Positions 32,720-43,089 of a stretch of DNA of 64,000 nucleotides are shown piece after piece. Position 1 is the first letter of the stretch, and each line of letters begins with the position of its first letter. This stretch comes from Flammeovirgaceae bacterium SG7u.111 (lineage in GTDB: Bacteria; Bacteroidota; Bacteroidia; Cytophagales; Flammeovirgaceae): the NCBI GenBank assembly GCA_034044135.1, contig CP139021.1, forward strand, positions 5,037,635 through 5,101,634, read 5' to 3'. Below the pieces are notes generated by a model that did no database searches, was not told the origin of the DNA, and saw only the letters and a program-made list of their open reading frames with translations. The position numbers and the translations under genes are program-made.

Positions 32720-33310
32720 CTAAAAAAACAAAGCCCCTAGGAGGAAAACAACAGAAGGGACATTGGAAAGAAACGTTTTCATCTTCTTCACAGCTTGGTG
32801 CACCAAGTTGTACACTGTGCGGGTTTGGGTAGATTTGAGCTCTGCAATTTCCTCATAACTCATCCCTTCATAAAACCTTAATCTCAGTACTTCTTTTTGA
32901 GCATCGGTTAGTTTCTCCAAAGCTTTTACTACCAACTCTTTTTTCTCTTGGCGGGCTTGGTGCAACACCACAAGATCTTCGTAAGAGGGTTCCGTTTGCA
33001 AATCTACAACTTGCCCATCTTCCTTCCCCAACCTTACTTTTGCCTTGAGCAATTTCCTTCGGAGGTACACTTTTAGATAAGGGGTGATTTTAGAAACCGA
33101 ATTGAGCTTTTGCCTATTCTCCCATATTTCCAAAAACATTTCATGGATAGCATCTTTGGTAAGTTCCACGCTTGACGAACTAGCCAGCCCATGGACATAA
33201 AGTGCTTGATAAGAGCTTTCGTAAACCACCAAAAAAGCATCTCTGTTGCCCCGCTTCAGGGCATCCCACAGTTCCTTTTCATCTTCCTTCAAAAATGTCT
33301 TCTTCTGCAT
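32720..33310 (-). CDS. ECF RNA polymerase sigma factor (FecI-like)
   Basis: 196 residues. Region 2 (about 20-85) includes ALYVHGLASSSSVELTKDAIHEMFLEIWENRQK, and region 4 (about 125-185) includes LTDAQKEVLRLRFYEGMSYEEIAELKSTQTRTVYNLVHQAV with a clear HTH. A hydrophobic end (SVVFLLGALFF) is common in Bacteroidota sigma factors of this kind. Upstream of fecR and susC, so it should drive the downstream transporter operon when released by FecR. A gap of 246 bases to fecR suggests a separate promoter for the latter. Confidence 0.93.
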   Translation of the reverse strand: MQKKTFLKEDEKELWDALKRGNRDAFLVVYESSYQALYVHGLASSSSVELTKDAIHEMFLEIWENRQKLNSVSKITPYLKVYLRRKLLKAKVRLGKEDGQVVDLQTEPSYEDLVVLHQARQEKKELVVKALEKLTDAQKEVLRLRFYEGMSYEEIAELKSTQTRTVYNLVHQAVKKMKTFLSNVPSVVFLLGALFF

Positions 33311-33629
33311 TAATCGGTCGTTCGCTTATTTACCCAATGTTAAATACTATTCTTTTCATTCCAAAACCAAAAATAGGCAAAGGATAGGTAGCCCTTTCAA
33401 ACCTGAATTAAGTTACAAACTGAATATTATCCAAAAAACCCTATAAGAGATAAGTTGAAACCTACATATAACCCATCACCAATTAAGGTTAGCATAACAC
33501 AAAAGACGCTAACATATTAACTCTGGCGTAGATCCATTTAAAAAGGAATATGGGTTGGCATAAATCTCTTAAACATTATTTACATTAAAGAGTTCGAAAT
33601 TGAAAGTTGTCTTGAAAACCCTCTTTAAC
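33311..33629. promoter_or_regulatory. Divergent intergenic region, sigma factor and DUF481 gene
   Basis: 319 bases with no gene; should hold the promoters of both neighbours. A 6-bp inverted repeat GTTAGC (33488-33493)/GCTAAC (33508-33513) is visible. No confident promoter motif was found. Confidence 0.4.
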
Positions 33630-34661
33630 ATGTTTCCTACAATGAGCAAACCTAACCTTTGTCTTTTCTTTTTTTTAATGATTAGCCCTAATTTTTCCTT
33701 TGCCCAAACTACAGACTCTCTTTACCTGACCAATGGAGATATGATAGTTGGGGAGATAAAAGGTATGGACAGGGGCGTACTCACCATAGAAACGGACTAC
33801 AGCGACAGTGACTTTAAAATAGAATGGGATGGCATCAGCACGATCTTTAGCAATAGCTTTTTCCTTATCATACTTTCGGAAGGTAAAAGGCTAAATGGCA
33901 ATTTGAAATCAGTATCGGCAGAAAAAATCCTAATTTTTACTAGCGATAGCTCAGTGGTGGATGCACAAAAGGAGGACATTGTATTTTTAAAAGAAATAGA
34001 AAAAGGTTTTTGGGACAGGCTCTACGCCTCCATAGATTTTGGGTTAAGCATAACCAAAGCGAATAACTTGCGGCAACTCAGCCTGAGGAGCAACGCAGGA
34101 TATATTGCTGACAAATGGTCGGCAGATGCCAATTTCAATTCTGTAAACTCATCCCAAGACGATGTAGAGCCTATTCGACGTACCGACGGAGGACTCACCT
34201 ACCGCTATTTTTTACCCAAAGACTGGTTTGTAATTGGGCAAGTAAACTTTTTGAGCAATACCGAGCAAAAAATTGATTTGAGAACCACGGGGAAACTTGG
34301 GATTGGTAATTATCTAGTCCATACCAACCAATCTTACTGGGCTTTTCAGGGAGGTGCTTCTTTCAACAATGAAAAGTTTAGCAACGAGGGATCAGACAAA
34401 CAAAGTATGGAAGCCTTTTTGGGAACAGAGCTAAACTTATTTGATATCGGCAACCTCTCCCTGCTTACCAATGGCACTGTTTACCCAAGTATAACGGAAA
34501 AAGGCCGCTGGAGGGCAGATTTAAACTTTGATGCAAAATATGACCTGCCATTAGATTTTTATATAAAACTGGGGGTTTCTTATAACTACGATAACCAACC
34601 TGCCGAAAACTCTTCTACTGACGATTATGTATTCCAAACTACTTTTGGTTGGTCATTGTAA
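33630..34661 (+). CDS. DUF481-family outer-membrane protein
   Basis: 343 residues from ATG 33630 (ATG 33642 is an equal alternative; a TTG at 33600 is unlikely). The signal peptide ends near SFAQT. The N-terminal half has repeated short beta segments of the type LTNGDMIVGEIKGMDRGVLTI and LSEGKRLNGNLKSVSAEKILI; the C-terminal half is the DUF481 barrel (WSADANFNSV, TDGGLTYRYFLPKDWFVIG, and FQTTFGWSL with a terminal hydrophobic residue). Members of the family include salt-induced E. coli YdiY; biological role here unknown. Stands alone or with the next gene, 48 bases on. Confidence 0.8.
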   Translation: MFPTMSKPNLCLFFFLMISPNFSFAQTTDSLYLTNGDMIVGEIKGMDRGVLTIETDYSDSDFKIEWDGISTIFSNSFFLIILSEGKRLNGNLKSVSAEKILIFTSDSSVVDAQKEDIVFLKEIEKGFWDRLYASIDFGLSITKANNLRQLSLRSNAGYIADKWSADANFNSVNSSQDDVEPIRRTDGGLTYRYFLPKDWFVIGQVNFLSNTEQKIDLRTTGKLGIGNYLVHTNQSYWAFQGGASFNNEKFSNEGSDKQSMEAFLGTELNLFDIGNLSLLTNGTVYPSITEKGRWRADLNFDAKYDLPLDFYIKLGVSYNYDNQPAENSSTDDYVFQTTFGWSL

Positions 34662-34709
34662 TTCTACTTCATATTGTTATTATTGAACCAAACAGAAACC
34701 TAACATCTT

Positions 34710-35525
34710 ATGAAAAATCATTTTTGGTTAATGGGCTTCATCGCCCTGTTTATTGCTAGTTGCTCGCAAAGCCAACAAAAAAAGGAAACACCTGCTGAGG
34801 CAAACACAGCGCCACTAAAAGCCGATTCCACCCAAATCCCTCCGTCTATGACAGGTATAGAATTAGCTTTTAAAGCTCAAGGAAACGAACCATTTTGGAA
34901 CGTAACAATGGACTTTGAAAAGGAAATTGTGTTTAAAACAATGGACGGGCTTGAACTACACTTCCCGGCAGTGAAAGGGAACAAAGCCCAAGATGCACCT
35001 GTTACCCGCTATGCCGCTGAAACCGAAACGGCGAGGATCGTCATCACCATTAAAGGGGAAGAGTGCTCCGACACGATGGCTGACACCACTTACCGCAACT
35101 CGGTACGTGTGGAACTAAAGCAAGGTGAGGAAACCGAATACACCACCTACGAAGGCTGTGGCAACTTCCAGCCCGACTATAAGCTCCACGATATTTGGGT
35201 AATGATAGAAGCTAATGGCGATACCCTTGACCCTAAAGATTTTGAGCGAAAAGGGCTTCCTATGTTCGAGTTTTATTCCAAAGAAGAACGCTTAAGTGGC
35301 CATGCTGGCTGTAATCATTTCAACGGGAGTTTTTATGTAGCCGAGCCAGGGGTTTTACAAATTGGGATGGGCGCCAGCACCCAAATGATGTGCCCCAACA
35401 TGACAATAGAAAACTTGGTAAACCAAAAGCTTTTTGGCAAGCGGATGAAATACAAAGTTGCGAACCTGAGACTTACCCTCACAGGATACGATGGCAGCTC
35501 TTTCGTTTTCAAAAAAGTTGATTAA
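34710..35525 (+). CDS. META-domain lipoprotein (HslJ-like, with COG3650-type N-terminal domain)
   Basis: 271 residues. Lipobox IASC at 15-18. The first domain (about 48-155) resembles the COG3650 lipoprotein region: FKAQGNEPFWNVTMDF, IKGEECSDTMADTTYRNSV. The second (about 160-270) is a META domain with FSGHAGCNHFNGSF-like SGHAGCNHFNGSF and QMMCPNM. Proteins of this composition are linked to stress and heat-shock responses in other bacteria, but their molecular function is unclear. Convergent with the permease gene; the last codons overlap its end by 4 bases. Confidence 0.85.
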   Translation: MKNHFWLMGFIALFIASCSQSQQKKETPAEANTAPLKADSTQIPPSMTGIELAFKAQGNEPFWNVTMDFEKEIVFKTMDGLELHFPAVKGNKAQDAPVTRYAAETETARIVITIKGEECSDTMADTTYRNSVRVELKQGEETEYTTYEGCGNFQPDYKLHDIWVMIEANGDTLDPKDFERKGLPMFEFYSKEERLSGHAGCNHFNGSFYVAEPGVLQIGMGASTQMMCPNMTIENLVNQKLFGKRMKYKVANLRLTLTGYDGSSFVFKKVD

Positions 35526-36559
35526 CCCTCCTTAATTTCTTTTCCAGTCCCCAACATTACGGCTATCCATCTGGTGTTGGGGTTTTCTTCAAGCATGATT
35601 TTGATGGTCATAGTTAGGGGCACGGAAAGAAACATGCCAACCGTACCAAAAATAAAACCCCAAGTAATCAATGAGAGAAAAACTACCAAAGTGGAAAGCC
35701 CAAGCCCTTTTCCCATTATTTTGGGTTCTACAATATTTCCAACTATCATATTCACAGCAAAGTAACCTACCAAAGTCAAAAGAAGCGCTGTAGGCCCAGA
35801 AATGATCAATGCCAACAACATGGTAGGCACAGCAGCTATTATAGAACCAATATTGGGAATATAATTGAGCAAAAATGCAAGCAGCCCCCACAAAAGGGCA
35901 TACTCCACTCCTATGATTAATAACCAAACATAAATAAGCACCCCTGTTAGCAAGCTTGTAAGCGTCTTTATCCACAGGTAATTTCGGATACTGTAACCAA
36001 CTTCCAACAATTTGCTCAGAGGAACATCATGCGTTTTGTTTATGTATTTTGCCTTATTAGAAAAAGCTTGCAGCTCCAATAAGATAAAAATCACGATAAT
36101 AAACACTTCAAATGAGTTCGCTAATACACCGCCAAACTCCCCTATTGCACTCGTAGTAAAACCCAATACTTTACCAGGGTCTACAAAGCTTGAAATTTGA
36201 TCTGTAGAGACGCTAAACCCCCAGTTATTAAGCCAACTGATAGTTCCTGATAAAAGCTCGTTCAGTTTATCTTCGTACATTGGAGCATCTTCCGAAAACT
36301 TCTTCACTGTTCTTCCTACAATTCCCCCAAAACCTAAAATAATTAATAAAAGACCAATAAGTACGATGATAATAGCGACTGTATCAGGGATTTTTTTGCG
36401 GCTAAGCCAAACTACTGGCTTCGCTAAAATAACGCTGATAAAAACCGATAACAATATGGAAATAAAAATAGATTTAGCTGCAATCATTCCAGCTGTTATG
36501 ATAACCAAAGCAGCAAGGGTGATTATAGGCGATAGTTTTAGTTTTTTGATAGCTTCCAT
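35522..36559 (-). CDS. AI-2E family transporter (PerM/YhhT-like)
   Basis: 345 residues, all-helical membrane protein. Hydrophobic segments at about 12-45, 60-85, 145-165, 200-260 and 270-325 give the eight predicted helices of the family, with the soluble region (about 85-140) between. Motifs such as LLAFLLNYIPNIGSIIAAVPTML and NIVEPKIMGKGLGLSTLVVFLSLI..GFIFG are characteristic. Relatives export autoinducer-2 (TqsA) or sodium or other solutes; the substrate is not predictable. Convergent with the META lipoprotein gene. Confidence 0.92.
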   Translation of the reverse strand: MEAIKKLKLSPIITLAALVIITAGMIAAKSIFISILLSVFISVILAKPVVWLSRKKIPDTVAIIIVLIGLLLIILGFGGIVGRTVKKFSEDAPMYEDKLNELLSGTISWLNNWGFSVSTDQISSFVDPGKVLGFTTSAIGEFGGVLANSFEVFIIVIFILLELQAFSNKAKYINKTHDVPLSKLLEVGYSIRNYLWIKTLTSLLTGVLIYVWLLIIGVEYALLWGLLAFLLNYIPNIGSIIAAVPTMLLALIISGPTALLLTLVGYFAVNMIVGNIVEPKIMGKGLGLSTLVVFLSLITWGFIFGTVGMFLSVPLTMTIKIMLEENPNTRWIAVMLGTGKEIKEG

Positions 36560-36785
36560 GCAAAAATATGAAGGTTCAGTTTCATGTGAATAGATGCCGA
36601 CAAGATAAGTCTATTGTAAAGCAAAAACAACAAGATGAATAAAAGTTAAAGCCTAAAACCCTTACCTAATCCAAGAAATAAAGAAACCTCAGCTTGGTTG
36701 TTGCCACCGACCGTTTATCAAAATGTAGTTGGGAAAAGGTTCTTTTTGGTGGAAATTGGAATTTCATCATACAAAAACTACAACC

Positions 36786-37247
36786 ATGAAAAAAAGAACG
36801 ACCCTCCTGTTTTGCTCCTTAGCTATTTTGCTTTTCTCATTTTCTAACCTCAAACCTGAAGAAGAAAAAGATGTAAGAGCTACAATAGAGCAACTTTTTG
36901 ATGGAATGAAAAAAGGGGACAGTACTATGGTGAGAGGCGTTTTTCATCCCGAAGCTCGCTTACAGACCGTAGCTTCCAAAGATGGTAAAACCGAGTTGCA
37001 TAGCACACCTATCAGTAAGTTTGCAGAAGCAGTGGGCACTCCTCACGATAAAATCTGGGACGAACGAATTCTATCTTATGAAATAAAGATAGATGGCGAA
37101 TTTGCCTCGGCATGGACTGAATATAACTTTTATCATGGCGACAAGTTCAGCCATTGCGGCGTGAATGCTTTCCACCTAGTAAAGACTTCAGAGGGGTGGA
37201 AAATTCTTCAAATTACCGATACGAGGAGAAAAGAAGGCTGCGAGTAG
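36786..37247 (+). CDS. Secreted NTF2-like (lumazine-binding-like) protein
   Basis: 153 residues from ATG 36786; the frame extends to a TTG at 36729 but without a signal at its start. Short signal sequence (about 3-21). The rest is one NTF2-like cone: VRATIEQLFDGMKKGDSTMVRGVFHPEARL, a middle ISKFAEAV part, and the last strands AWTEYNFYHGDKFSHCGVNAFHLVKTSEGWKILQITDTR. The pattern fits the Lumazine_bd_2/SnoaL-like group, whose ligands are mostly unknown. Followed by a clear terminator. Confidence 0.8.
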   Translation: MKKRTTLLFCSLAILLFSFSNLKPEEEKDVRATIEQLFDGMKKGDSTMVRGVFHPEARLQTVASKDGKTELHSTPISKFAEAVGTPHDKIWDERILSYEIKIDGEFASAWTEYNFYHGDKFSHCGVNAFHLVKTSEGWKILQITDTRRKEGCE

Positions 37248-37330
37248 TTTTTAGGAGGTGCTTATTGCGGCAAATTGCTGCCGAATCGCCTAAGTTTATA
37301 CATCGTACAGCTTCCAGACGATTTGGGAAA

Positions 37331-37363
37331 AACCTTTAGTACTTTAGTTGCTAAAGGTTTTTT
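37331..37363 (+). terminator. Terminator downstream of the NTF2-like gene
   Basis: AACCTTTAG, an 11-base loop and CTAAAGGTT followed by a T run; perfect 9-bp stem. Confidence 0.8.
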
Positions 37364-37511
37364 ATTTACAAAACTAATTGCTTTTTACTGTTTTTGAGGT
37401 GTCTTACTTAGAGCAAGGTCATAAACACCGCCCTCAACAAAAACAACTAGAACTTATTGCTGTTAAAAAGGAGATAAAAATACCTCAACTGGCATAAACT
37501 AACGCATCCGA

Positions 37512-40085
37512 ATGGATAGAGTTATTAAAATAAATAGACAAAAAAAATCTTGGATAAAAAGCTTGTGGGTATGGAAACTTGCTTGGAAAGATGCACGCAG
37601 CAAGCTTCCTCGTATTCTGGTTTTTATTTCCTCTATAGGAATCGGCATTGCCGCTTTCGTTTCAGTCAACTCGTTCAACAACAACCTCAAAAAGGACATC
37701 GACAACCAAGCGAAAGCCCTTTTGGCAGCCGATTTGGTTCTGTACAATGACAAAGATTTTCAAACCGCCGATGAACTCTATTTTGATACAATTCCCACAG
37801 AACAAGCAAGTGACCTGCGATTTTCCTCCTATGTCCAATTTCCTTTTCTGGAAGATGGCAGGCTGGTACAAATAGTTGCGATAAAAGGCGGATATCCGTT
37901 TTATGGGGAAATGAAAACCCTTCCCAAAAATGCCCTAGAGCAGTTTCGAAATCAAGAAGGTATTTTGCTTGACGACAACCTCGCCCTCCAATACGAAGTC
38001 TCCACAGGCGATACTTTGCAGATAGGCAAACTCATATTTCCAGTAGCCGGGGTAGTCACCAAGTTACCAGGCAATATCAAAATCATGGGCACCATCGCCC
38101 CATCTATTTATATTCCCTATGACACCGTACAGCAGACTGGGCTGATAGACAAAGGAAGCAGGCTCTACTACCGTAAGTTTTTTAAAATTGGGAGTGAGAG
38201 AAAGACCGCCGCTTTTTTGGAAGAGATAAAGCCTATTATCAATAAATATGGCTTTGGGTACGAAACGGTTACCTTCCGCAAAGAGAGCTTGGGAAATGGG
38301 TTTGAAAACCTCTACCGTTTTTTGAATTTGGCTGGCTTTATTGCCCTAATCATAGGTTCAGTTGGTGTTGGTGCTTCGGTTAATGTATATGTGAGGGAAA
38401 AAATAAAAACAGTAGCCATTCTTCGTTGCTTAGGCGCTTCTGGAAAAGATGTTTTCAACCTTTTCCTTATCCAAGTTGTATTTATGGGGTTGATAGGAAG
38501 CATTACAGGTGCAGCGTTAGGCAGCGCACTTCAAAGTCTTTTACCCTTCATTTTCCAAGATTTCTTACCCGCCGCCCTTACCTTCAAAACCTCCTGGCCT
38601 TCGGTTCTTTTCGGTGTTTGCGTAGGCGTTTCTGTCACTGTTTTGTTTTCTATCTTACCTCTGCTTAAAACCCGCTACACTCCACCGTTGAGTGTTTTAC
38701 GAGAAGAGGCTATTGACCTTGGGCACAAGCCCAGCAGCATTTTCTGGATAGCTTGTCTTGTATTGCTTGTCAACTGGGCTTTCACCATTTACCTTACCAA
38801 AGATATACTTACAGGCTCGCTATTTTTCATCAGCTTTTCTGGAGCTATCTTAAGCTTAGTTACTGTAGGCGTACTTGCAGTAACTTTAACCAAAAAGCTT
38901 TTTCCATCCAAAGCTTCTTTTGTTTGGAAACAAGGGTTCTCTAACCTGTTCAGGCCTCAAAACCAAACCGTTTTGCTCATGGTCGTAATTGGAATGGGAG
39001 CGTTGCTCATTTCTATTGTCACTATTATCCATACAGGTATTCTCAACCAAGTGGCAGATGTATGGAGTGAAAACCGAACCAACCTAGTGCTCTACGACAT
39101 CCAACCCGACCAAAAAGAAGAGGTGCTTGAATGCGCTGAACGCTTAGGTTTAGACATAGAAGATATTATCCCCGTAGTAAGCCTTCGGATTCATGAAATA
39201 AATGGAAAAGACCTTAATGCTATTAAAGCAGACTCTGTGGGTGGGCAAATTCCAAACTGGGTATTATACATGGAGCATCCGGTTACGTACCGAGATGACC
39301 TGATGGATGCTGAAACCCTTGTAAAAGGTGAAATAAAAGTTCTGGAAGACGGGTCAAAGCCTGATACAGTTCCAGTTTCTATTTCGGAAGTACTTTCCCA
39401 GCAGCTAAAACTAGATACAGGAGACTACATCCAATTTAAGCTTCACGGTATCCAATTGAACGCTAGGGTGTGCAGCGTGCGGAAAGTCAGGTGGCAGCGC
39501 ATACCAGCAAACTTTGGTTTTGTTTTCCCAAAAGGGGTTTTAGAAGAAGCTCCGCAGTTTTACGCTGCATTGCTACATGCACCAAGCCAACAAGCATCCG
39601 TCAGGCTCAAACAGGAGCTTTCAGAGAAACATGCAAACATATCGGCTATTGACCTCGACCTGATCATGCAAACATTAGATGATCTACTTAGCAGGCTAGC
39701 CTTTGTCATCCGCTTTATGTCTGTATTTAGCATACTTACTGGTTTACTGGTACTTTATACCTCTATTGTAAACAGCAAATATATAAGGCTTCGAGAAGTC
39801 AGTTTATTGAGAACCTTGGGTGCATTCCAGAGCCAGATAGTGAAAATTACGATTATAGAATATTTCTTTATAGGCGGGCTTGCCGCACTTTCGGGGATTT
39901 TACTTTCACTCATTGCCACTTGGGGCTTGGGTAAATACTTTTTGGAGATAAACCTAAGACCAAGCTTTTATAGCCTATCTCTGGTTTTTGTCCTAATAAC
40001 GGCATTGACAATAGTAGTAAGTTGGCTCAATATTAGGCCTATTATGCAAAGACCGCCTATAGAGTCACTTCAAAACAAACAATAA
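37512..40085 (+). CDS. ABC-transporter permease, YbbP/FtsX-type
   Basis: 857 residues with a double FtsX arrangement. A first membrane helix (about 35-55) is followed by a large MacB-like periplasmic part (about 60-265) and three helices (about 270-380, with SVGVGASVNVYVREKIKTVAILRCLGASGKDVF); two or more middle helices (about 405-460); another soluble part (about 495-725); and the last three helices (about 735-850, VNSKYIRLREVSLLRTLGAF). This is the YbbP layout, whose E. coli partner is the ATPase YbbA. No ATPase gene is adjacent. Possible role in lipoprotein or lipid handling at the inner membrane. Confidence 0.85.
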   Translation: MDRVIKINRQKKSWIKSLWVWKLAWKDARSKLPRILVFISSIGIGIAAFVSVNSFNNNLKKDIDNQAKALLAADLVLYNDKDFQTADELYFDTIPTEQASDLRFSSYVQFPFLEDGRLVQIVAIKGGYPFYGEMKTLPKNALEQFRNQEGILLDDNLALQYEVSTGDTLQIGKLIFPVAGVVTKLPGNIKIMGTIAPSIYIPYDTVQQTGLIDKGSRLYYRKFFKIGSERKTAAFLEEIKPIINKYGFGYETVTFRKESLGNGFENLYRFLNLAGFIALIIGSVGVGASVNVYVREKIKTVAILRCLGASGKDVFNLFLIQVVFMGLIGSITGAALGSALQSLLPFIFQDFLPAALTFKTSWPSVLFGVCVGVSVTVLFSILPLLKTRYTPPLSVLREEAIDLGHKPSSIFWIACLVLLVNWAFTIYLTKDILTGSLFFISFSGAILSLVTVGVLAVTLTKKLFPSKASFVWKQGFSNLFRPQNQTVLLMVVIGMGALLISIVTIIHTGILNQVADVWSENRTNLVLYDIQPDQKEEVLECAERLGLDIEDIIPVVSLRIHEINGKDLNAIKADSVGGQIPNWVLYMEHPVTYRDDLMDAETLVKGEIKVLEDGSKPDTVPVSISEVLSQQLKLDTGDYIQFKLHGIQLNARVCSVRKVRWQRIPANFGFVFPKGVLEEAPQFYAALLHAPSQQASVRLKQELSEKHANISAIDLDLIMQTLDDLLSRLAFVIRFMSVFSILTGLLVLYTSIVNSKYIRLREVSLLRTLGAFQSQIVKITIIEYFFIGGLAALSGILLSLIATWGLGKYFLEINLRPSFYSLSLVFVLITALTIVVSWLNIRPIMQRPPIESLQNKQ

Positions 40086-40412
40086 TGCCTTGAAATTATC
40101 CAACTGTAATTTTTACTTTTGCATTTAATTTGCATTTAAAAGAGAGCAGTTATCTATCAATTTTCCAATTATCTTTCATGAGTTATTTAATAGAAGAAAA
40201 ATGACAATTTTCATTTTAAAGCAGCTATAATCCATGTATTTTTGAACATTAGACTTCAACAACCGTATTATCTTTTATAAAAACAACCCATTACCACTCA
40301 GATTCTGCTGCTTTTTGCTTCTAACCTTACCTCTTACAAAACTACCTTCAAAAAATATTTAAGAGTTTTTGTGTTATATAGTCAAACAGTAGTAGAACGA
40401 AATTATATTGTT
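40086..40412 (+). promoter_or_regulatory. Intergenic region with a candidate promoter
   Basis: 327 AT-rich bases with no gene. TTG at 40090-40092, 21 bases, then TACTTTTG at 40114-40121 matches the Bacteroidota promoter form (TTG / TAnnTTTG). A start near 40128 would leave a long 5' leader of about 285 bases before the small gene at 40413. Confidence 0.4.
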
Positions 40413-40673
40413 ATGGATTACCTAAAAGCATTTAAGCAAGCTTCAAAATACGAACAAGGCAACATCCTTTTTGCCAGTGGTACGTTTATCACCAGCAAAT
40501 CTTACCAAGGTTTTAAGTTGCATTTGTTTTCACTTGGTCATCACGTATTTGAAGTATGGTACAATTCGGAAACGAAAACTATTGAGAAAATTTGCCAAGT
40601 TACCGACCACGACGCTCTATATGCCTACTTCGAAGAAGTAGATATCAGCCGAGTAAAAGTTAGTGAGAATTAA
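40413..40673 (+). CDS. Small unknown protein
   Basis: 86 residues from ATG 40413; the frame continues upstream to a GTG at 40371, which is less likely. No signal peptide or membrane segment. The sequence looks like a compact alpha/beta protein: MDYLKAFKQASKYEQGNILFASG at the start, then strands with KLHLFSLGHHVFEVWYNSET and an acidic end. No family recognised. It stands alone with its own terminator, which supports it being a real gene. Confidence 0.65.
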   Translation: MDYLKAFKQASKYEQGNILFASGTFITSKSYQGFKLHLFSLGHHVFEVWYNSETKTIEKICQVTDHDALYAYFEEVDISRVKVSEN

Positions 40674-40708
40674 GATTGGATTCATTATTTATAAAGTTTT
40701 GGTATTTT

Positions 40709-40742
40709 CCGAGTTACTTCACAAGGTAGCTCGGTTTTTTTT
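40709..40742 (+). terminator. Terminator of the small unknown gene
   Basis: CCGAGTTAC, loop, GTAGCTCGG (one internal mismatch) followed by eight T residues. Confidence 0.8.
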
Positions 40743-40767
40743 GTCTATTCTATTGGTCAAAACAAAA

Positions 40768-40797
40768 CCCCCGAAGACGAAAATCTTCGGGGGTTTT
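40768..40797 (-). terminator. Terminator of the aconitase gene (bidirectional shape)
   Basis: CCCCCGAAGA, loop CGAAAA, TCTTCGGGGG, flanked by A run and T run; perfect 10-bp stem 25 bases past the aconitase stop. Confidence 0.85.
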
Positions 40798-40821
40798 AGT
40801 ATCTATAGCTCAAACAGTTTC

Positions 40822-43089
40822 TTAGCTGTTGTTTTGAGTCTTTATCAAGTTCAATGCTGAACCTGCTTTAAACCAATCGATTTGCTGATCATTATACGTA
40901 TGGTTCAATTTGATAGTGTCAGTAGACCCATCAGCATGAACAACCTCTAAAGTCAGCTGCTTACCTGGAGCAAATTCTTTCAAATCGATAAAATTGAACG
41001 TGTCATCTTCTTGGATTTTATCGTAATCGGCTTCAGTAGCAAAAGTAAGGCCCAACATCCCTTGTTTCTTAAGGTTAGTTTCATGGATACGGGCAAAAGA
41101 CTTAACGATTACCGCTCTTACGCCCAAGTGCCTTGGTTCCATGGCCGCATGCTCACGAGAAGACCCTTCACCATAGTTATGGTCACCTACTACTATGGTA
41201 GGAACATTAGCGGCTTTATAAGCCCTTTGCGTAGCCGGTACTTCACCTAGCTCACCAGTCAACTGGTTCTTAACGCTGTTAGATTCACCGTTGAATGCAT
41301 TTACAGCACCAATCAAACAGTTGTTAGATATATTGTCGAGATGACCTCTAAAACGCAACCAAGGACCTGCCATAGAGATATGGTCAGTAGTACATTTTCC
41401 TTGAGCTTTGATCAACAGTTTAGCACCAGTGATGTTTTCACCGTCCCAAGCAGGGAATGATTCTAACAACTGCAACCTATCTGAATCAGGCTTCACCTTT
41501 ACTTCAACTTCGCTGCCATTAGCAGCAGGAGCTTGGAAGCCAGCATCTTCTACATCAAATCCTTTTGGGGGTAATTCCCATCCAGTTGGAGGATCTAATT
41601 TCACCTCTTCACCATTTTCATTAGTAATGGTATCGGTGATAGGGTTGAAACCTAACTTACCAGAGATAGCTACAGCAGCTACCATTTCAGGAGAAGCAAC
41701 AAATGCGTGTGTGTTAGGGTTGCCGTCAGCCCTCTTAGAGAAGTTACGGTTGAAAGAGTGGATAATAGAGTTTTTCTCTTGCTTATCAGCTCCTTCCCTA
41801 GCCCACTGACCGATACATGGTCCACAAGCATTGGTAAATATTTTAGTGCCCAATTGTTCGAACGTGTCGATAAAACCATCTCTCTCGATGGTAAATCTCA
41901 CTTGCTCAGAACCTGGGTTGATTCCGAATTCAGCTTTTGGCTTCAAGCCTTTTTCCACTGCTTGTTTTGCAATAGAAGCAGCTCTTGAAATATCCTCGTA
42001 AGAAGAGTTGGTACAAGAACCAATCAAGCCCCACTCAACATCCATAGGCCAGCCATTTTTTTCTGCTACCGCCTTCATTTCAGAAACAGGCGTAGCCAAA
42101 TCTGGTGTGAATGGACCATTTACATGTGGCTCTAGCTCAGAAAGGTTGATCTCGATTACCTGATCAAAGTACTTCTCAGGATTCGCATATACTTCTGCAT
42201 CACCAGTAAGGTGCTCGGCAACTTCATCTGCGGCAGCAGCAACATCAGCCCTGTCGGTAGCTTTCAAATACCTTCTCATCGAGTCGTCGTAACCGAAGGT
42301 AGAAGTAGTTGCACCAATTTCAGCGCCCATGTTACAGATCGTACCCTTACCAGTACATGAAAGAGACTCTGCGCCTTCGCCAAAATATTCAACAATAGCA
42401 CCAGTACCACCTTTTACGGTCAAGATACCCGCTACTTTCAAAATCACATCTTTTGGTGCAGTCCAACCGTTGAGTTTGCCCGTAAGCTTCACCCCGATCA
42501 GTTTAGGAAATTTAAGTTCCCAAGCCATTCCTGCCATCACGTCCACCGCATCGGCACCACCAACACCAACCGCTACCATTCCCAGACCACCCGCATTTAC
42601 AGTGTGTGAGTCAGTGCCAATCATCATTCCACCTGGGAATGCATAGTTTTCTAATACTACTTGGTGAATAATACCTGCTCCTGGCTTCCAGAAACCAATA
42701 CCATATTTGCTTGAAACCGAAGAAAGGAAGTTGAATACTTCGCTACTTTGGTTCAAAGCAGCCTGCAAATCTTTATCAGCACCAATTTTAGCCTGAATTA
42801 GGTGATCGGCATGTACCGTAGAAGGAACAGCGGCTTGGCTTTTACCTGCTTGCATAAACTGCAAAAGTGCCATTTGAGCAGTTGCATCTTGCATTGCAAC
42901 ACGGTCAGGCGCAAAATCCACATAAGAACCTCCTCTTTCATACACTTCAGAAGGAGTCTCTTGATACAAATGTGAATACAGAATTTTTTCAGCAAGGGTA
43001 AGGGGCGAGCCTGTTAGCTCACGAGCTTTATTTACGCGTTCTCCCATGCGTGCGTAAACCGCTTTTATCATCTCGATATCAAATGCCAT
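40822..43089 (-). CDS. acn: Aconitate hydratase (mitochondrial-type aconitase)
   Basis: 755 residues, the usual length of the mitochondrial-type group and shorter than AcnA. It interconverts citrate and isocitrate in the TCA cycle in the cytosol. The three [4Fe-4S] ligands are Cys359 ([11 protein letters not shown]) and Cys422 and Cys425 ([10 protein letters not shown]). Substrate-binding stretches include [13 protein letters not shown] (about 156-168), [28 protein letters not shown] and the swivelling domain near the C-terminus. Single-gene transcript: terminator after the stop and a long upstream region. Confidence 0.97.
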   Translation of the reverse strand: MAFDIEMIKAVYARMGERVNKARELTGSPLTLAEKILYSHLYQETPSEVYERGGSYVDFAPDRVAMQDATAQMALLQFMQAGKSQAAVPSTVHADHLIQAKIGADKDLQAALNQSSEVFNFLSSVSSKYGIGFWKPGAGIIHQVVLENYAFPGGMMIGTDSHTVNAGGLGMVAVGVGGADAVDVMAGMAWELKFPKLIGVKLTGKLNGWTAPKDVILKVAGILTVKGGTGAIVEYFGEGAESLSCTGKGTICNMGAEIGATTSTFGYDDSMRRYLKATDRADVAAAADEVAEHLTGDAEVYANPEKYFDQVIEINLSELEPHVNGPFTPDLATPVSEMKAVAEKNGWPMDVEWGLIGSCTNSSYEDISRAASIAKQAVEKGLKPKAEFGINPGSEQVRFTIERDGFIDTFEQLGTKIFTNACGPCIGQWAREGADKQEKNSIIHSFNRNFSKRADGNPNTHAFVASPEMVAAVAISGKLGFNPITDTITNENGEEVKLDPPTGWELPPKGFDVEDAGFQAPAANGSEVEVKVKPDSDRLQLLESFPAWDGENITGAKLLIKAQGKCTTDHISMAGPWLRFRGHLDNISNNCLIGAVNAFNGESNSVKNQLTGELGEVPATQRAYKAANVPTIVVGDHNYGEGSSREHAAMEPRHLGVRAVIVKSFARIHETNLKKQGMLGLTFATEADYDKIQEDDTFNFIDLKEFAPGKQLTLEVVHADGSTDTIKLNHTYNDQQIDWFKAGSALNLIKTQNNS

